From Rhodospirillaceae bacterium (GTDB taxonomy: Bacteria > Pseudomonadota > Alphaproteobacteria > Rhodospirillales > Rhodospirillaceae): 64,000 nt of DNA. The notes under the pieces were generated by a model. That model made no database searches. It saw only the letters and a program-made list of their open reading frames with translations, and had not been told where the DNA came from. A program made the translations under genes and the position numbers. Positions 52,200 to 61,685 of the stretch are shown here, one piece after another. The DNA lies in assembly GCA_947476695.1 (NCBI GenBank), contig CANJRD010000009.1, positions 1 to 64,000 on the forward strand, given 5' to 3'. How positions within the stretch are numbered: the stretch's first letter is position 1; every line of letters begins with the position of its first letter.

Positions 52200-53711
52200 A
52201 TGCCCTATCAATCTCTGCGCGAGTTTATGGGGCGTCTCGAGTCCCAGGGGCGCCTCGTCCGGGTCTCGGCGCCGGTGTCGACTCACCTCGAGATGACCGA
52301 AATCCAGACTCGGGTGCTGGCCGAAGGCGGCCCCGCGATCCTGTTCGAGAACGTCATCCATCCCGACGGCCGCAAGTCCGAGATGCCGGTGCTGGTCAAC
52401 CTGTTCGGCACCGTCGAACGCGTTGCCTGGGGCATGGACCGCGAGCCGCATCAGCTGCGCGAGGTGGGCGAGACGCTCGCGTTCCTGAAACAGCCCGAAC
52501 CGCCGGGCGGCTGGCGCGAGGCGCTTGAGATGCTGCCGCTGCTCAAAACCGTGATGGCGATGAAGCCGAAGACGGTCAGCAACGCGCCCTGTCAGGAGAT
52601 CGTGCTGACGGGCAACGACATCGATCTGTCCCGCTTGCCGATCCAGGGCTGCTGGCCGGGCGAACCCGCGCCGCTGATCACCTGGCCGCTGGTGGTCACG
52701 CAAGGTCCGGGCTCGGATAAGCGCGACACCACCAACCTCGGCATCTATCGCATGCAGATGATTGGTCGGGACAAGACGCTGATGCGCTGGCTGAAGCATC
52801 GCGGTGGCGCCGGACACTATGACCGTTGGTCCGCCACGAAGCGCGCACCGCTGCCGGCGGCCGCCGTGATCGGCGCCGATCCCGGCACCATCCTCGCGGC
52901 GGTAACGCCCGTGCCCGATACGCTGTCTGAATATCAATTCGCCGGCCTGCTGCGCGGCCGCAAGGTCGAGCTTGTCGACTGCAAGACCGTGCCGCTGAAA
53001 GTGCCGGCGGATGCGGAGATCGTACTGGAAGGCCATGTGCTGCTGGACGAGTTCGGCGACGAAGGCCCCTATGGCGATCACACCGGGTTCTACAATTCGG
53101 TCGAGAAGTTCCCGGTGTTCCAGATCAGCGCAATCACCATGCGCAAGCAGCCGATCTATCTGTCGACCTACACGGGCCGGCCGCCCGACGAGCCGTCGAT
53201 CCTGGGCGAGGCGCTGAACGAAGTATTCATCCCGCTGCTGACCCAGCAGTTCCCGGAGATCGTCGATTTTTGGCTGCCGCCGGAAGGCTGCAGCTATCGC
53301 ATCGCCGTGGTCAGCATGAAGAAGGCCTACGCCGGTCACGCCAAGCGCGTGATGATGGGCGTGTGGTCATTCCTGCGCCAGTTCGTCTACACCAAGTTCG
53401 TGATCGTGGTGGATGCCGACATCAACGCACGCGACTGGAAAGATGTAATGTGGGCGGTGTCCACACGCATGGACCCGGCGCGGGACATTACTGTCATCGA
53501 TCGCACGCCGATCGACTACCTCGACTTCGCCAGTCCGGAACCGGGCCTGGGCGGAAAGATCGGCCTGGATGCGACGACCAAACTGCCGCCGGAGACGCAT
53601 CGCGAATGGGGCAAACCCATCCGCATGGATGAAGACGTCATCCGCCGCGTTACAGAGAAATGGACGAGCTACGGCCTGCCGGGTAACGGCAAGCCGATTT
53701 GGAAGCCCTAA
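52200..53711 (+). CDS. ubiD: UbiD family decarboxylase
   Basis: The 503-residue prenylated-FMN enzyme is the size of 3-octaprenyl-4-hydroxybenzoate carboxy-lyase. Family stretches are [18 protein letters not shown] at the N-terminus, [64 protein letters not shown] (with the catalytic Glu-Arg-Glu set partly visible) and [15 protein letters not shown]. It would decarboxylate the ubiquinone precursor made by UbiA. UbiX, which makes the cofactor, is not in the window. Confidence 0.93.
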   Translation: MPYQSLREFMGRLESQGRLVRVSAPVSTHLEMTEIQTRVLAEGGPAILFENVIHPDGRKSEMPVLVNLFGTVERVAWGMDREPHQLREVGETLAFLKQPEPPGGWREALEMLPLLKTVMAMKPKTVSNAPCQEIVLTGNDIDLSRLPIQGCWPGEPAPLITWPLVVTQGPGSDKRDTTNLGIYRMQMIGRDKTLMRWLKHRGGAGHYDRWSATKRAPLPAAAVIGADPGTILAAVTPVPDTLSEYQFAGLLRGRKVELVDCKTVPLKVPADAEIVLEGHVLLDEFGDEGPYGDHTGFYNSVEKFPVFQISAITMRKQPIYLSTYTGRPPDEPSILGEALNEVFIPLLTQQFPEIVDFWLPPEGCSYRIAVVSMKKAYAGHAKRVMMGVWSFLRQFVYTKFVIVVDADINARDWKDVMWAVSTRMDPARDITVIDRTPIDYLDFASPEPGLGGKIGLDATTKLPPETHREWGKPIRMDEDVIRRVTEKWTSYGLPGNGKPIWKP

Positions 53712-53728
53712 GTGTTGGTGTGACCGCG

Positions 53729-55408
53729 ATGCCCAAACCGAAAAAGAAGAAATCCGCAAGCAAAGCCGCCGCGAAGAAGGCGGTGCGGAAGAAGGCTGTC
53801 GCGAAGCGCGCGCCCGGAAAAAAAGTGACGAAGAAGGCGGCCAAGAAAGTCTTGAAGAAAAAGCCCGTCGCGCGGAAGCCGGCTGCGCGCAAGCCGGTGG
53901 CGAAGAAGCGCGTGGTGAAGAAGGCGACGCCCAAGACCAAAACGAAGACCAAGCTGAAGGCCGTCGTCAAATCGGTGAAGCAGCAGATCAAGGCGGTCGC
54001 CAAGACCGTGAAGAAGGCCGTCGCGAAGAAAGCCGCGCCGAAGCGTAGCCCGCGTAAGACTGTGCCCGCCAAGGACGATCTGCTGAACATCCTGACCGAT
54101 CTGATCAAGGACGCGCGTAAAGCCGGCGCGGACGCGGCCGACGCCATCGTGGTCGACGGCCGTTCCGTCTCGATCACCTGGCGCATGGGCCAGCTTGAAC
54201 ACCTGGAAGGCTCCGAGGGCGGCGACATCGGCCTGCGCGTGCTGCGCGGCAAGCGCCAGGCCATCGTCTCGTCCGCCGACCGCTCGCCGTCGGCGTTGAG
54301 GGAACTTGTCGAACGCGCCGTCGCCATGGCGAAGACGGTGCCGGAAGATCCCTATGTCGGCCTGGCCGATCCGGACCAGCTCGCCACATCACTGCCGGCG
54401 CTCGATATCTGCGATCCCACCGAGCTCACCTCGCAACAGCTGATCGAACGCGCCAAAGCTTGCGAAGCCGCCGCGCGCGAAGTCCAGGGCGTCACCAATT
54501 CCGAAGGCGCGTCTGCCAGTTGGGGCCGTTCCGAAGTCGCCGTTGCCGCGTCCAACGGCTTCGCGCGCACGTACGCAAGCTCCGGCTCGTCGCTCAGCGT
54601 CTCGGTGATCGCGGGCAACACCGATGACGGGATGGAGACGGACTACGACTACACCTCCGCCGTCTATGTCGAGGATCTGCGCGATGCCGCCGACATCGGC
54701 CGCACCGCCGGCGAGCGTGCCATCGCCAAACTCGGCGCGCGCAAGATGAAAAGCCAGAAGGTGCCGGTGATCTTCGATCCGCGCGTGTCGCGCGGCCTGC
54801 TGGGCAGCGTGCTCGGCGCCATAAACGGCAGCTCGGTCACGCGCAAGACCACGTTCCTGCAAGACGCGTTGAACACCGAAATCTTCAACCGCCATGTCGC
54901 GATCATCGAAGACCCGCACCGCCAGCGCGGCCTGCGCTCGAAGCCTTGCGACGCCGAAGGCCTGGCGAACAAAAGCCGCCGTCTGATCGACAACGGCGTG
55001 CTGACCACCTGGCTCCTCGACCTGCGCACCGCGCGCCAGCTTGGGATGACCAGCACCGGCCATGCCGCGCGCGGCACGTCCAGCGCGCCGTCGCCTTCGG
55101 CCACCAACGTGTGGATGGCCGCCGGCAGCGTGACGCCGCGCGAACTGATGTCGGACATCGCCACGGGCCTTTACGTCACCGACCTCGTCGGCCAGGGCGT
55201 GAACATGGTGACCGGCGACTACAGCCGCGGCGCCGTGGGCTTCTGGATCGAGAACGGCGAGATCACCTTCCCGGTGAACGAAGTCACCATCGCCGGGAAC
55301 ATGAAGGACATGTTCAAGCAGCTGACGCCCGCGAATGACCTCGAGTTCCGCTTCGGCATCGACGCGCCGACGGTGCGCATCGACGGCATGAGCCTCGCGG
55401 GAGCGTAA
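53729..55408 (+). CDS. pmbA: TldE/PmbA family protein with a histone-H1-like Lys/Ala-rich N-terminal tail
   Basis: 559 residues. Residues 1-about 115 are almost only Lys, Ala, Val, Pro and Arg in AAKKA-type repeats, like histone H1 or AlgP tails. The rest is a TldE/PmbA protein: DAIVVDGRSVSITWRMGQLE, GLRVLRGKRQAIVSS, VPVIFDPRVSRGLLGSVLGA, and GDYSRGAVGFWIENGEITFPV near the end. TldD/TldE pairs mature peptides. TldE lacks the HExxxH zinc site, as here, and a TldD partner is not in the window. An internal in-frame GTG at 54062 would give a tail-less form. Confidence 0.85.
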   Translation: MPKPKKKKSASKAAAKKAVRKKAVAKRAPGKKVTKKAAKKVLKKKPVARKPAARKPVAKKRVVKKATPKTKTKTKLKAVVKSVKQQIKAVAKTVKKAVAKKAAPKRSPRKTVPAKDDLLNILTDLIKDARKAGADAADAIVVDGRSVSITWRMGQLEHLEGSEGGDIGLRVLRGKRQAIVSSADRSPSALRELVERAVAMAKTVPEDPYVGLADPDQLATSLPALDICDPTELTSQQLIERAKACEAAAREVQGVTNSEGASASWGRSEVAVAASNGFARTYASSGSSLSVSVIAGNTDDGMETDYDYTSAVYVEDLRDAADIGRTAGERAIAKLGARKMKSQKVPVIFDPRVSRGLLGSVLGAINGSSVTRKTTFLQDALNTEIFNRHVAIIEDPHRQRGLRSKPCDAEGLANKSRRLIDNGVLTTWLLDLRTARQLGMTSTGHAARGTSSAPSPSATNVWMAAGSVTPRELMSDIATGLYVTDLVGQGVNMVTGDYSRGAVGFWIENGEITFPVNEVTIAGNMKDMFKQLTPANDLEFRFGIDAPTVRIDGMSLAGA

Positions 55409-55414
55409 GCGCGC

Positions 55415-56287
55415 ATGAAGCCGGCCCACATCCTGCTGGCGGTGATGGTCGCCGTCGCCTGGGGGCTGAACTTCGTCGCGATCCGTCTCGGCTTGAACGA
55501 CACGCCGCCGATCCTGCTGGCGGCGGCGCGTTTCGGTCTTGCCGCCATCCCGGCCCTGTGGATGCCGCGTCCCGATGTGCCGTGGTCGCGGCTGGTGGCG
55601 ACCGCGACGCTGCTCTTCACCCTCCAATTCGCATTGCTGTTTGCGGGCATGGCGCAGGGCATGCCGCCGGGGCTGGCCTCCGTTGTCTGCCAGACCCAGG
55701 CGCTGTTCACCGCCGTTCTTGCCGCGCTGTTCCTCAGCGAGCGACCGCGGGCGCAGCAGATCTTCGGGCTGCTGATCGGGATCGTTGGTATGCTGGTGCT
55801 CATGAGCCAGGTCGGGCTCGATGGCGTAACGTGGCCGGGCATGCTTCTGACGCTCGCGGCGGCGCTGTGCTGGGCGGGCGGCAACGTGCTGTTGCGCGGT
55901 ACGTCCGCCAGCGCCGTGCCGCTGATGGTCTGGCTGAGCGTGATCGCCGCCCCGATGCTGCTTGCCGTCAGCCTGGTGCTTGAAGGGCCTGCGCGCGATC
56001 TGCAGGCGCTGACCAATATGAGTTGGATGACGGTGGCCGTGATTTTCTACAACGGCCTGCCGGTGACGCTGTTCGCCTATGCCGCCTGGGGGCATCTGAT
56101 GAAGTTGTACCCCGCGAGCACCGTCGCGCCGTTCTCGTTGATGGTGCCGGTGTTCGGCGCGCTTTCCGCCAATCTCGTTTTCGGCGAGCGCTTCGGCATG
56201 GACCGGCTGATCGGCATGGCGCTGATCATCGTCGCCGTCGCCACCATCGCGATCAAACTGCCGGCGCGCGCGGCTAAATCAGCTTAG
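55415..56287 (+). CDS. EamA/DMT-superfamily transporter
   Basis: The 290-residue inner-membrane protein has ten hydrophobic segments in two EamA repeats. The N-terminal MVAVAWGLNFVAIRLGL and the mid-repeat QTQALFTAVLAALFLSERPRAQQIFGLLIGIVG are typical of drug/metabolite exporters. The second repeat ends with NLVFGERFGMDRLIGMALII. Substrate unknown. It follows the tldE gene by 6 bp on the same strand. Its last codons overlap the 3' end of the convergent lipid kinase gene by 14 bp. Confidence 0.9.
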   Translation: MKPAHILLAVMVAVAWGLNFVAIRLGLNDTPPILLAAARFGLAAIPALWMPRPDVPWSRLVATATLLFTLQFALLFAGMAQGMPPGLASVVCQTQALFTAVLAALFLSERPRAQQIFGLLIGIVGMLVLMSQVGLDGVTWPGMLLTLAAALCWAGGNVLLRGTSASAVPLMVWLSVIAAPMLLAVSLVLEGPARDLQALTNMSWMTVAVIFYNGLPVTLFAYAAWGHLMKLYPASTVAPFSLMVPVFGALSANLVFGERFGMDRLIGMALIIVAVATIAIKLPARAAKSA

Positions 56288-57203
56288 GCCCGATCACCGA
56301 CAACGGACGGGGATCGACGCTGATGCGCACCGGCAGGCGCGTGATGATGTCGCCATCGGCCTGCACCGGCGCGCCGTCCTCACCCGAGATGGCGATCTCC
56401 TGCGCCGGCGCGATCTCGACATCGCGCAAGCTCGCCAACCGCCCGGTCATCAGCGCGAGGCCATAGCGCATCACGGACAATGGTCCGCGACCGTGCATCA
56501 GGATGACGTGCAGCTTGTCGTCGGTCACCGTGGCGTCGCGCGCCGCGACAAACGGGCCGCCATAGAAGCGGCCCTTGCACACCACCGCCGAAACCGACTG
56601 ACGTGACGTGCCGTCGATGACGAGATTGTTGGCGGCGAAGGTATCGCTGAACGCCAGCTTCGCGGTCTGCACCACGTAAGCCAGCGGCCCGAGCTTCTTC
56701 TTCAGCGGCAGCGACACGCCCGCCACCACGCGCGCGTCAAAGCCGACACCGGCCATCATGCAGAAGCGCCGTCCATTGGCGACGCCGGTGTTGATGGTCA
56801 GCGGCGCGCCCCGCGCCAGCACGCGGGCGACCGCGGCGGGATTGCGTGGAATCTTGAGTTCGTCGGCCAGCACGTTCGCCGTGCCAAGCGGCATGATGCC
56901 CAGCGCGATCGGCTTGTCGCCGAGGCCGTTGACGATTTCATTGATGGTGCCGTCGCCGCCGGCGGCAACGATCACGTCGAAAGTGCCCGGCTGGACGTCG
57001 CGGGCGATGCGCTCCGCATGTCCGGGCGCTTCGGTTTCCACTGTCGTCACCACGCAGCCCTCGCCGCGCAGCGCGGCCAGCACCGCTTCGTAACGCGGCC
57101 GGCGTTTCCGCCCGGCGGCGGGATTGAACACCACCAGCAGGCGGCGCGCGCCGCATTCTTGTCCGGCCGCGAAAGGCGTCGGCGCCGCAACGTCGATGGT
57201 CAT
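56274..57203 (-). CDS. YegS/BmrU-type lipid kinase (diacylglycerol kinase family)
   Basis: The 309-residue kinase has LLVVFNPAAGRKRRPRYEAV near the N-terminus, the nucleotide-binding GGDGTINEIVNGL and LGIMPLGTANVLADEL, with GVGFDARVVAGV in the second domain. It phosphorylates diacylglycerol or a related lipid. I chose the ATG at 57203, since upstream codons give an unrelated Arg-rich leader. It diverges from the LpxH-like gene at 57349. Confidence 0.88.
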   Translation of the reverse strand: MTIDVAAPTPFAAGQECGARRLLVVFNPAAGRKRRPRYEAVLAALRGEGCVVTTVETEAPGHAERIARDVQPGTFDVIVAAGGDGTINEIVNGLGDKPIALGIMPLGTANVLADELKIPRNPAAVARVLARGAPLTINTGVANGRRFCMMAGVGFDARVVAGVSLPLKKKLGPLAYVVQTAKLAFSDTFAANNLVIDGTSRQSVSAVVCKGRFYGGPFVAARDATVTDDKLHVILMHGRGPLSVMRYGLALMTGRLASLRDVEIAPAQEIAISGEDGAPVQADGDIITRLPVRISVDPRPLSVIGPKLI

Positions 57204-57348
57204 GCCGCACATTCCCCTGTCTCGCGCCTCATACGCGAGGCGGACTCGCATGCCCAATGACACTTCTGTTTCATCGCGGTGAAACCTCCGCGAAGACAGG
57301 GGTCAGCACTCTTCACAGGCGACTCGTTGACGCGTATCGCCTTTCCTC

Positions 57349-58260
57349 ATGAATGCACTGACGCAAACGGCGCAGCGCGAGCCGGAGACCCGGACCTTCC
57401 GGACCATCTTCATCTCCGATGTTCATCTTGGCACGCGCGGCTGCAAGGCCGACTTCCTCCTCGATTTCCTCCGGTACACCGACTCCGACAAGCTCTATCT
57501 CGTCGGCGACATCATCGACGGCTGGCGCCTGAAGAAGTCCTGGTACTGGCTGCAATCGCACAACGACGTGTTGCAGAAGGTGCTGCGCAAGGCGCGCAAG
57601 GGCACCGAGGTCATCTACGTGCCCGGCAACCACGACGAGTTCGCGCGCGACTACGTCGAGTACGCTTTCGGCGACATCGAGGTGCGCCGACATGCCGTGC
57701 ACGAGACCGCGGACGGCAAGAAGATGCTGGTCATACACGGCGACGAATGCGACGGCGTGATGATCTACGCGCGCTGGCTGGCGATCCTGGGCGACCATGC
57801 CTACGGCGCCGCGCTCGCGCTGAACAATTGGTACAACGCCCTGCGGCGGCGCATGGGCCTGCCGTACTGGTCGCTGTCGAAATACCTGAAGCACAAGGTC
57901 AAGAACGCGGTCGCGTTCATCGACAACTATGAAGGCGCGGTCGCGCGCCTGGCCCGCGAGCATAACGCCGACGGCGTGATCTGCGGCCACATCCACCACG
58001 CCGTCATCAAGGACATCGACGGCATCAAATACTGCAACGACGGCGACTGGGTCGAAAGCTGCACCGCGCTGGTGGAGCACTTCGACGGTCGGCTCGAGAT
58101 CATCCACTGGGCCGACCAGCGCGGCCTCGTTCCCTCCGGCGGCAGCGTCGAGCCCATGCTGCCGCTTTCGCTTCCGATCCCCCAGAAGGTTGAAGAATGC
58201 GCATTCTCCTCGTCACTGATGCCTGGCATCCCCAGGTCAACGGCGTCGTCCGCACTCTAA
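57349..58260 (+). CDS. LpxH-like UDP-2,3-diacylglucosamine diphosphatase family metallophosphoesterase
   Basis: The 303-residue calcineurin-like phosphoesterase has the metal-site set TIFISDVHLGTRGCK (about 20-34), YLVGDIIDGWRL, YVPGNHDEFARDY, MLVIHGDECDG and ICGHIHHAVIKD. The family includes lipid A enzymes and looser relatives in Alphaproteobacteria that pair with a glycosyltransferase, as here. The last 21 codons overlap the next gene by 64 bp in another frame, so the extreme C-terminus may not be conserved. Confidence 0.87.
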   Translation: MNALTQTAQREPETRTFRTIFISDVHLGTRGCKADFLLDFLRYTDSDKLYLVGDIIDGWRLKKSWYWLQSHNDVLQKVLRKARKGTEVIYVPGNHDEFARDYVEYAFGDIEVRRHAVHETADGKKMLVIHGDECDGVMIYARWLAILGDHAYGAALALNNWYNALRRRMGLPYWSLSKYLKHKVKNAVAFIDNYEGAVARLAREHNADGVICGHIHHAVIKDIDGIKYCNDGDWVESCTALVEHFDGRLEIIHWADQRGLVPSGGSVEPMLPLSLPIPQKVEECAFSSSLMPGIPRSTASSAL

Positions 58261-59261
58261 CGACGCTCAAGGATCATCTGACGGCGGCGGGCCATGAGGC
58301 GATCGCCATCACGCCGGATTTGTTCCGCACGATCCCCTGCCCGACCTATCCGGAAATCCGCCTCGCGGTGCTGCCGGGCCGGCGCATGGCGCGCATCGTC
58401 GAAAGCTTCCGCCCCTGCGTCGTGCATATCGCCACCGAGGGCCCGCTGGGCTACGCCGCGCGCAGCTATTGCATCAAGCGCGGTCTGCCGTTCACCACCG
58501 CGTTCCACACCAAGTTCCCGGAATACCTGAACGCGCGCTCGGGCGTGCCAGTCGCGTTGACCTACAAGCTGATGAAGTGGTTCCACGGCCCGTCGCATGC
58601 CGTGATGGTCGCCACCGCCACGGTGGAAGAAGAACTCAAGCGCTGGGGCATCGGCAACATCAAGCGCTGGTCGCGCGGCGTTGATACCGAAGTGTTCCGC
58701 CCCCGTGACAAGAGCTTCCTCGATCTGCCGCGCCCGATCATGCTGTATGTCGGCCGGGTCGCGGTCGAGAAGAACATCGAGAAGTTCCTGGAAACCGATC
58801 ACCCGGGTTCGAAGGTCGTCGTCGGCGACGGGCCGCAGCTCAATCATCTGCAGCGCAAGTATCCCAACGTCCATTTCGCCGGCGTGAAGACCGGCGAGGC
58901 CCTGGCGCGGTACTTCGCCGCGGCGGATGTATTCGTGTTCCCGAGCCTGACGGACACCTTCGGCCTGGTGCTTCTGGAAGCGCTGGCTTGCGGTGTGCCG
59001 GTCGCGGCCTATCCGGTGGCGGGTCCGCTGGACGTCATCGGCAACGCGCCGGTCGGTTGCCTGCACGAGGACCTGGCGACAGCGATCAGCCGCGCGCTGA
59101 CGGCCGATCCGGCCGCCTGCCGCGCCCATGCGCTCAAGTTCTCATGGGCGGCGAGCGTGCAGCAGTTCCTGAATCACATCCATCCGTTCCCGCCGGAAGA
59201 CTTCTTCCCCGAGAACGATGGCGGCACGCGTTCGCACTTCGCCAGCGCCACGGCGAACTAA
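58197..59261 (+). CDS. Glycosyltransferase family 4 (MgtA/PimB-like)
   Basis: The 354-residue GT-B enzyme starts with MRILLVTDAWHPQVNGVVRT, the usual start of this group. FTTAFHTKFPEYLNAR in the acceptor domain and RWSRGVDTEVFRPRDK and MLYVGRVAVEKNIEKFLE in the donor domain follow. VFVFPSLTDTFGLVLLEALACGVPVAAYPV provides the E-x7-E motif. Related enzymes add mannose or glucose to lipids. The ATG lies 64 bp inside the LpxH-like gene, showing strong coupling. Confidence 0.9.
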   Translation: MRILLVTDAWHPQVNGVVRTLTTLKDHLTAAGHEAIAITPDLFRTIPCPTYPEIRLAVLPGRRMARIVESFRPCVVHIATEGPLGYAARSYCIKRGLPFTTAFHTKFPEYLNARSGVPVALTYKLMKWFHGPSHAVMVATATVEEELKRWGIGNIKRWSRGVDTEVFRPRDKSFLDLPRPIMLYVGRVAVEKNIEKFLETDHPGSKVVVGDGPQLNHLQRKYPNVHFAGVKTGEALARYFAAADVFVFPSLTDTFGLVLLEALACGVPVAAYPVAGPLDVIGNAPVGCLHEDLATAISRALTADPAACRAHALKFSWAASVQQFLNHIHPFPPEDFFPENDGGTRSHFASATAN

Positions 59262-59291
59262 CGACAATTGAATTACGCTGAGCCCCGCCCG

Positions 59292-59651
59292 CTACTCGCG
59301 GGACGGAATGTTCGGCTGTGCCGGCGTCGGGCCGGACGGCGCGGGGATTTCCGCCGGCGCAGGGTCCGCGCCCGGCAGGACCGCATCGCCTGGCGTCGTG
59401 CCCGGGCCCGGAACCTGGTCGGGCACCGTCGTCGCGGGCGCAGCGCCCTCGGGGGGCAGGACCGGCACGGCGGGCGCGAGCGGCGGATCGTTCGGGAACG
59501 CGCTCTGCCGGCTAGGCTCGTTCGTCGGCGCCGTCAACGGCGCGGCCGGCCCGGAGCTCCCCGATTGCGGGCGCGTGAGCAGAACCACGACCAAGCCCAG
59601 GATCACGACGCCAAGGACGGCGATCCAAACAATGTTCCGGTTCTCGTTCAT
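59292..59651 (-). CDS. Membrane-anchored Pro/Ala-rich protein
   Basis: The 119-residue protein has one membrane helix (about 7-27, IVWIAVLGVVILGLVVVLLT). A low-complexity extracytoplasmic tail follows, rich in Pro, Ala, Gly and Thr (about 30-119). Such tails span or interact with the periplasm or peptidoglycan. The sequence bias alone could make this a spurious frame on a GC-rich strand, but the N-terminal helix and conventional start argue for a real gene. Function unknown. Confidence 0.6.
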   Translation of the reverse strand: MNENRNIVWIAVLGVVILGLVVVLLTRPQSGSSGPAAPLTAPTNEPSRQSAFPNDPPLAPAVPVLPPEGAAPATTVPDQVPGPGTTPGDAVLPGADPAPAEIPAPSGPTPAQPNIPSRE

Positions 59652-59683
59652 CGCGGTATCCTTCGGGCCTTATCAAAACGCAT

Positions 59684-59776
59684 TTAAGCCGGCAGGGCGC
59701 CGGACGCCACCGCACCCAGAAAAATCACGACCGCCGCGCCAATCAGCGCGATCAGGATCAACGTGCGCGTGCTCAT
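59684..59776 (-). CDS. Small single-helix membrane protein
   Basis: A 30-residue frame starts at ATG 59776: STRTLILIALIGAAVVIFLG, then AVASGALPA and a TAA stop. The hydrophobic core of about 20 residues is a membrane helix with a basic N-terminal side. It lies upstream of the Pro-rich membrane protein on the same strand and could be co-transcribed with it. It is too short for usual gene calling, and support is composition and position only. Confidence 0.45.
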   Translation of the reverse strand: MSTRTLILIALIGAAVVIFLGAVASGALPA

Positions 59777-59842
59777 GTCCGTCACATGACCCAAAGGCGG
59801 CGACGTTTGCAAGCCCGCAGCGATGGTCTAGGTTGGGCCCCC

Positions 59843-60589
59843 GTGAGCGAAAACAGACCCAAAAGCCCCGCGCGCGCACTCCTGAAACGGATCGGCCGTT
59901 CGGCCGCCGTCCAAGGCGCGTTGACCTGGATGGCCGCGCGCCATATCCGCGTGGTCGGATTCACCACACGCTGGCAGACCGCCAATGGCGAAGCGGCCCA
60001 GGCCGCCTGGAATGGTGAAAAGCCTGTCATTGTCGCCTTCTGGCACAACCGCCTTCTGCTGATGCCGCACTGCTGGCGCTCGACGCGCCCCTTCAACATG
60101 CTGATCTCCTCGCACCCGGACGGCCAATTGATCGCCCGCACCGTCGCGCGTTTCGGCATCGGAACCGTGGCCGGATCGTCGCGGCGCGGCGGGCGCGAGG
60201 CGCTGCGCGGCCTGGTGCGCAAACTGCAGGCCGGCGAGAGCATCGGCATCACACCGGACGGCCCGCGCGGCCCCCGCATGCGCGCGCAGGACGGCGTAAT
60301 TGCCTTGGCGCGCCTCACCGGCATTCCGATCCTGCCCGCCGCCGCGGCCGTGTCGCGCCGGGTGGTATTGAACACCTGGGACAGACTTGTCGTCAGTCTT
60401 CCGTTCAGCCGTGGCGCGATGGTCTGGGGCAACCCCATCGCCGTGCCGCGCGATGCCGACGATGCTGCGCTCGAGGCGCTCCGGCGCCAGGTCGAGGATG
60501 AACTCACGCGCGTCACCGCGCAGGCCGACGAGATGGTCGGCGCGGTTCCCATCGCGCCGGCGGAAGCCCCCGAACATGCAGCCGCCTGA
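59843..60589 (+). CDS. Lysophospholipid acyltransferase family protein (DUF374)
   Basis: The 248-residue protein belongs to the DUF374 branch of LPLAT enzymes: VIVAFWHNRLLLMPHCW (His as general base), LISSHPDGQLIARTVARFG, GSSRRGGREALRGLVRKLQ and IGITPDGPRGPRMRAQDGVI. Such genes often sit with lipid A kinase genes in Alphaproteobacteria. I chose GTG at 59843, preceded by a purine-rich stretch. The stop overlaps the lpxK start by 14 bp. Confidence 0.85.
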   Translation: MSENRPKSPARALLKRIGRSAAVQGALTWMAARHIRVVGFTTRWQTANGEAAQAAWNGEKPVIVAFWHNRLLLMPHCWRSTRPFNMLISSHPDGQLIARTVARFGIGTVAGSSRRGGREALRGLVRKLQAGESIGITPDGPRGPRMRAQDGVIALARLTGIPILPAAAAVSRRVVLNTWDRLVVSLPFSRGAMVWGNPIAVPRDADDAALEALRRQVEDELTRVTAQADEMVGAVPIAPAEAPEHAAA

Positions 60590-61550
60590 TTTCTGGACCA
60601 GCGACGGCGGGCTCGCCCGCCTGCTCGATCCCATCGGCCGCGCCGTGGGAGCAATCACCACACGCCGCGCCCGCGCCATGCCGCAGACGCGCGTTGGCGC
60701 CCCGGTCATCAGCATCGGCGGATTGACGGTGGGCGGCAGCGGCAAGACGCCGGTGGCAATGTCGATCTGCGCGAAGCTGCGCGCCCGCCACCAGTCGCCC
60801 GCAATCGTGCTGCGCGGCTATCGCGGCAGCGAAACCGGCCCCTTGGCGGTCGATCTCAACACCCATACGGCCAGCGCCGTGGGCGACGAGGCCTTGCTGC
60901 ACGCCGTGCACACGCCGACCTGGGTGGCGCGACGGCGCGCCGCGGGCGCGCAGGCCGCCATCGCCGGCGGTGCGAACGTCATCGTGCTGGACGACGGCCA
61001 TCAGCATCCCGGCATCGCCCGCGATCTGTCGCTGGTCGTGGTCGACGGCCGCACGGCGTTCGGCAATGGACGCATCTTTCCCGCCGGGCCATTACGCGAG
61101 GCGGTCGCCGACGGCCTCGCCCGCGCCGACGCGGTTGTCATCGTCGGCGACGACACGCGCGGACTGACGCGGCGCTTCGCGCCGATGCTGCCGGTGCTGC
61201 ACGCCGATCTGGTCCCGGGGCCGGAACATATCGGGTTACGCGGCCAGCGGGTGGTCGCCTTTGCCGGCATCGGCGATCCGCGCAAGTTCTTCGCCACCTT
61301 GCGCGATTTCGGTGCCCAGGTCGTGGCGACGCATCCCTTCGCCGATCATTACGCCTTCGACGTCACCGATGTGCAGCCGATCCTGGACGAAGCTTTCTCC
61401 CTTGGCGCGATTCCGGTGACGACAGCAAAGGACGCAGTCCGTCTCGCGCCCGATCAGCGCCAACAGGTCAATGTGCTGTCGGTCGATGTCGCCTGGCGGG
61501 ACGAAGCCGCGCTGGAGCAATTATTGGACCGCGTTGCGCCGTCGACGTAG
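60576..61550 (+). CDS. lpxK: Tetraacyldisaccharide 4'-kinase
   Basis: The 324-residue inner-membrane-associated kinase phosphorylates the 4' position of the lipid A precursor. The P-loop GGLTVGGSGKTP is at 48-59. VLRGYRG, DEALLHAV, VLDDGHQH (the catalytic Asp/His pair), FAGIGDPRKFFATL and TTAKDAVRL are typical. I chose the ATG at 60576, 14 bp inside the preceding gene, because the family begins just before this position. Confidence 0.93.
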   Translation: MQPPDFWTSDGGLARLLDPIGRAVGAITTRRARAMPQTRVGAPVISIGGLTVGGSGKTPVAMSICAKLRARHQSPAIVLRGYRGSETGPLAVDLNTHTASAVGDEALLHAVHTPTWVARRRAAGAQAAIAGGANVIVLDDGHQHPGIARDLSLVVVDGRTAFGNGRIFPAGPLREAVADGLARADAVVIVGDDTRGLTRRFAPMLPVLHADLVPGPEHIGLRGQRVVAFAGIGDPRKFFATLRDFGAQVVATHPFADHYAFDVTDVQPILDEAFSLGAIPVTTAKDAVRLAPDQRQQVNVLSVDVAWRDEAALEQLLDRVAPST

Positions 61551-61685
61551 GCGCAGACTGAAGAAATCTCCGCAACTATTCCGCTTCACCGCACGGTTGC
61601 TGTGTCTTGCCGAACACGCGGGGACAATCGTGCGCGCCGGCGTGCGCAAGCTGACACTTCTGCACGCGTACAGCGTTGTGGGAGA

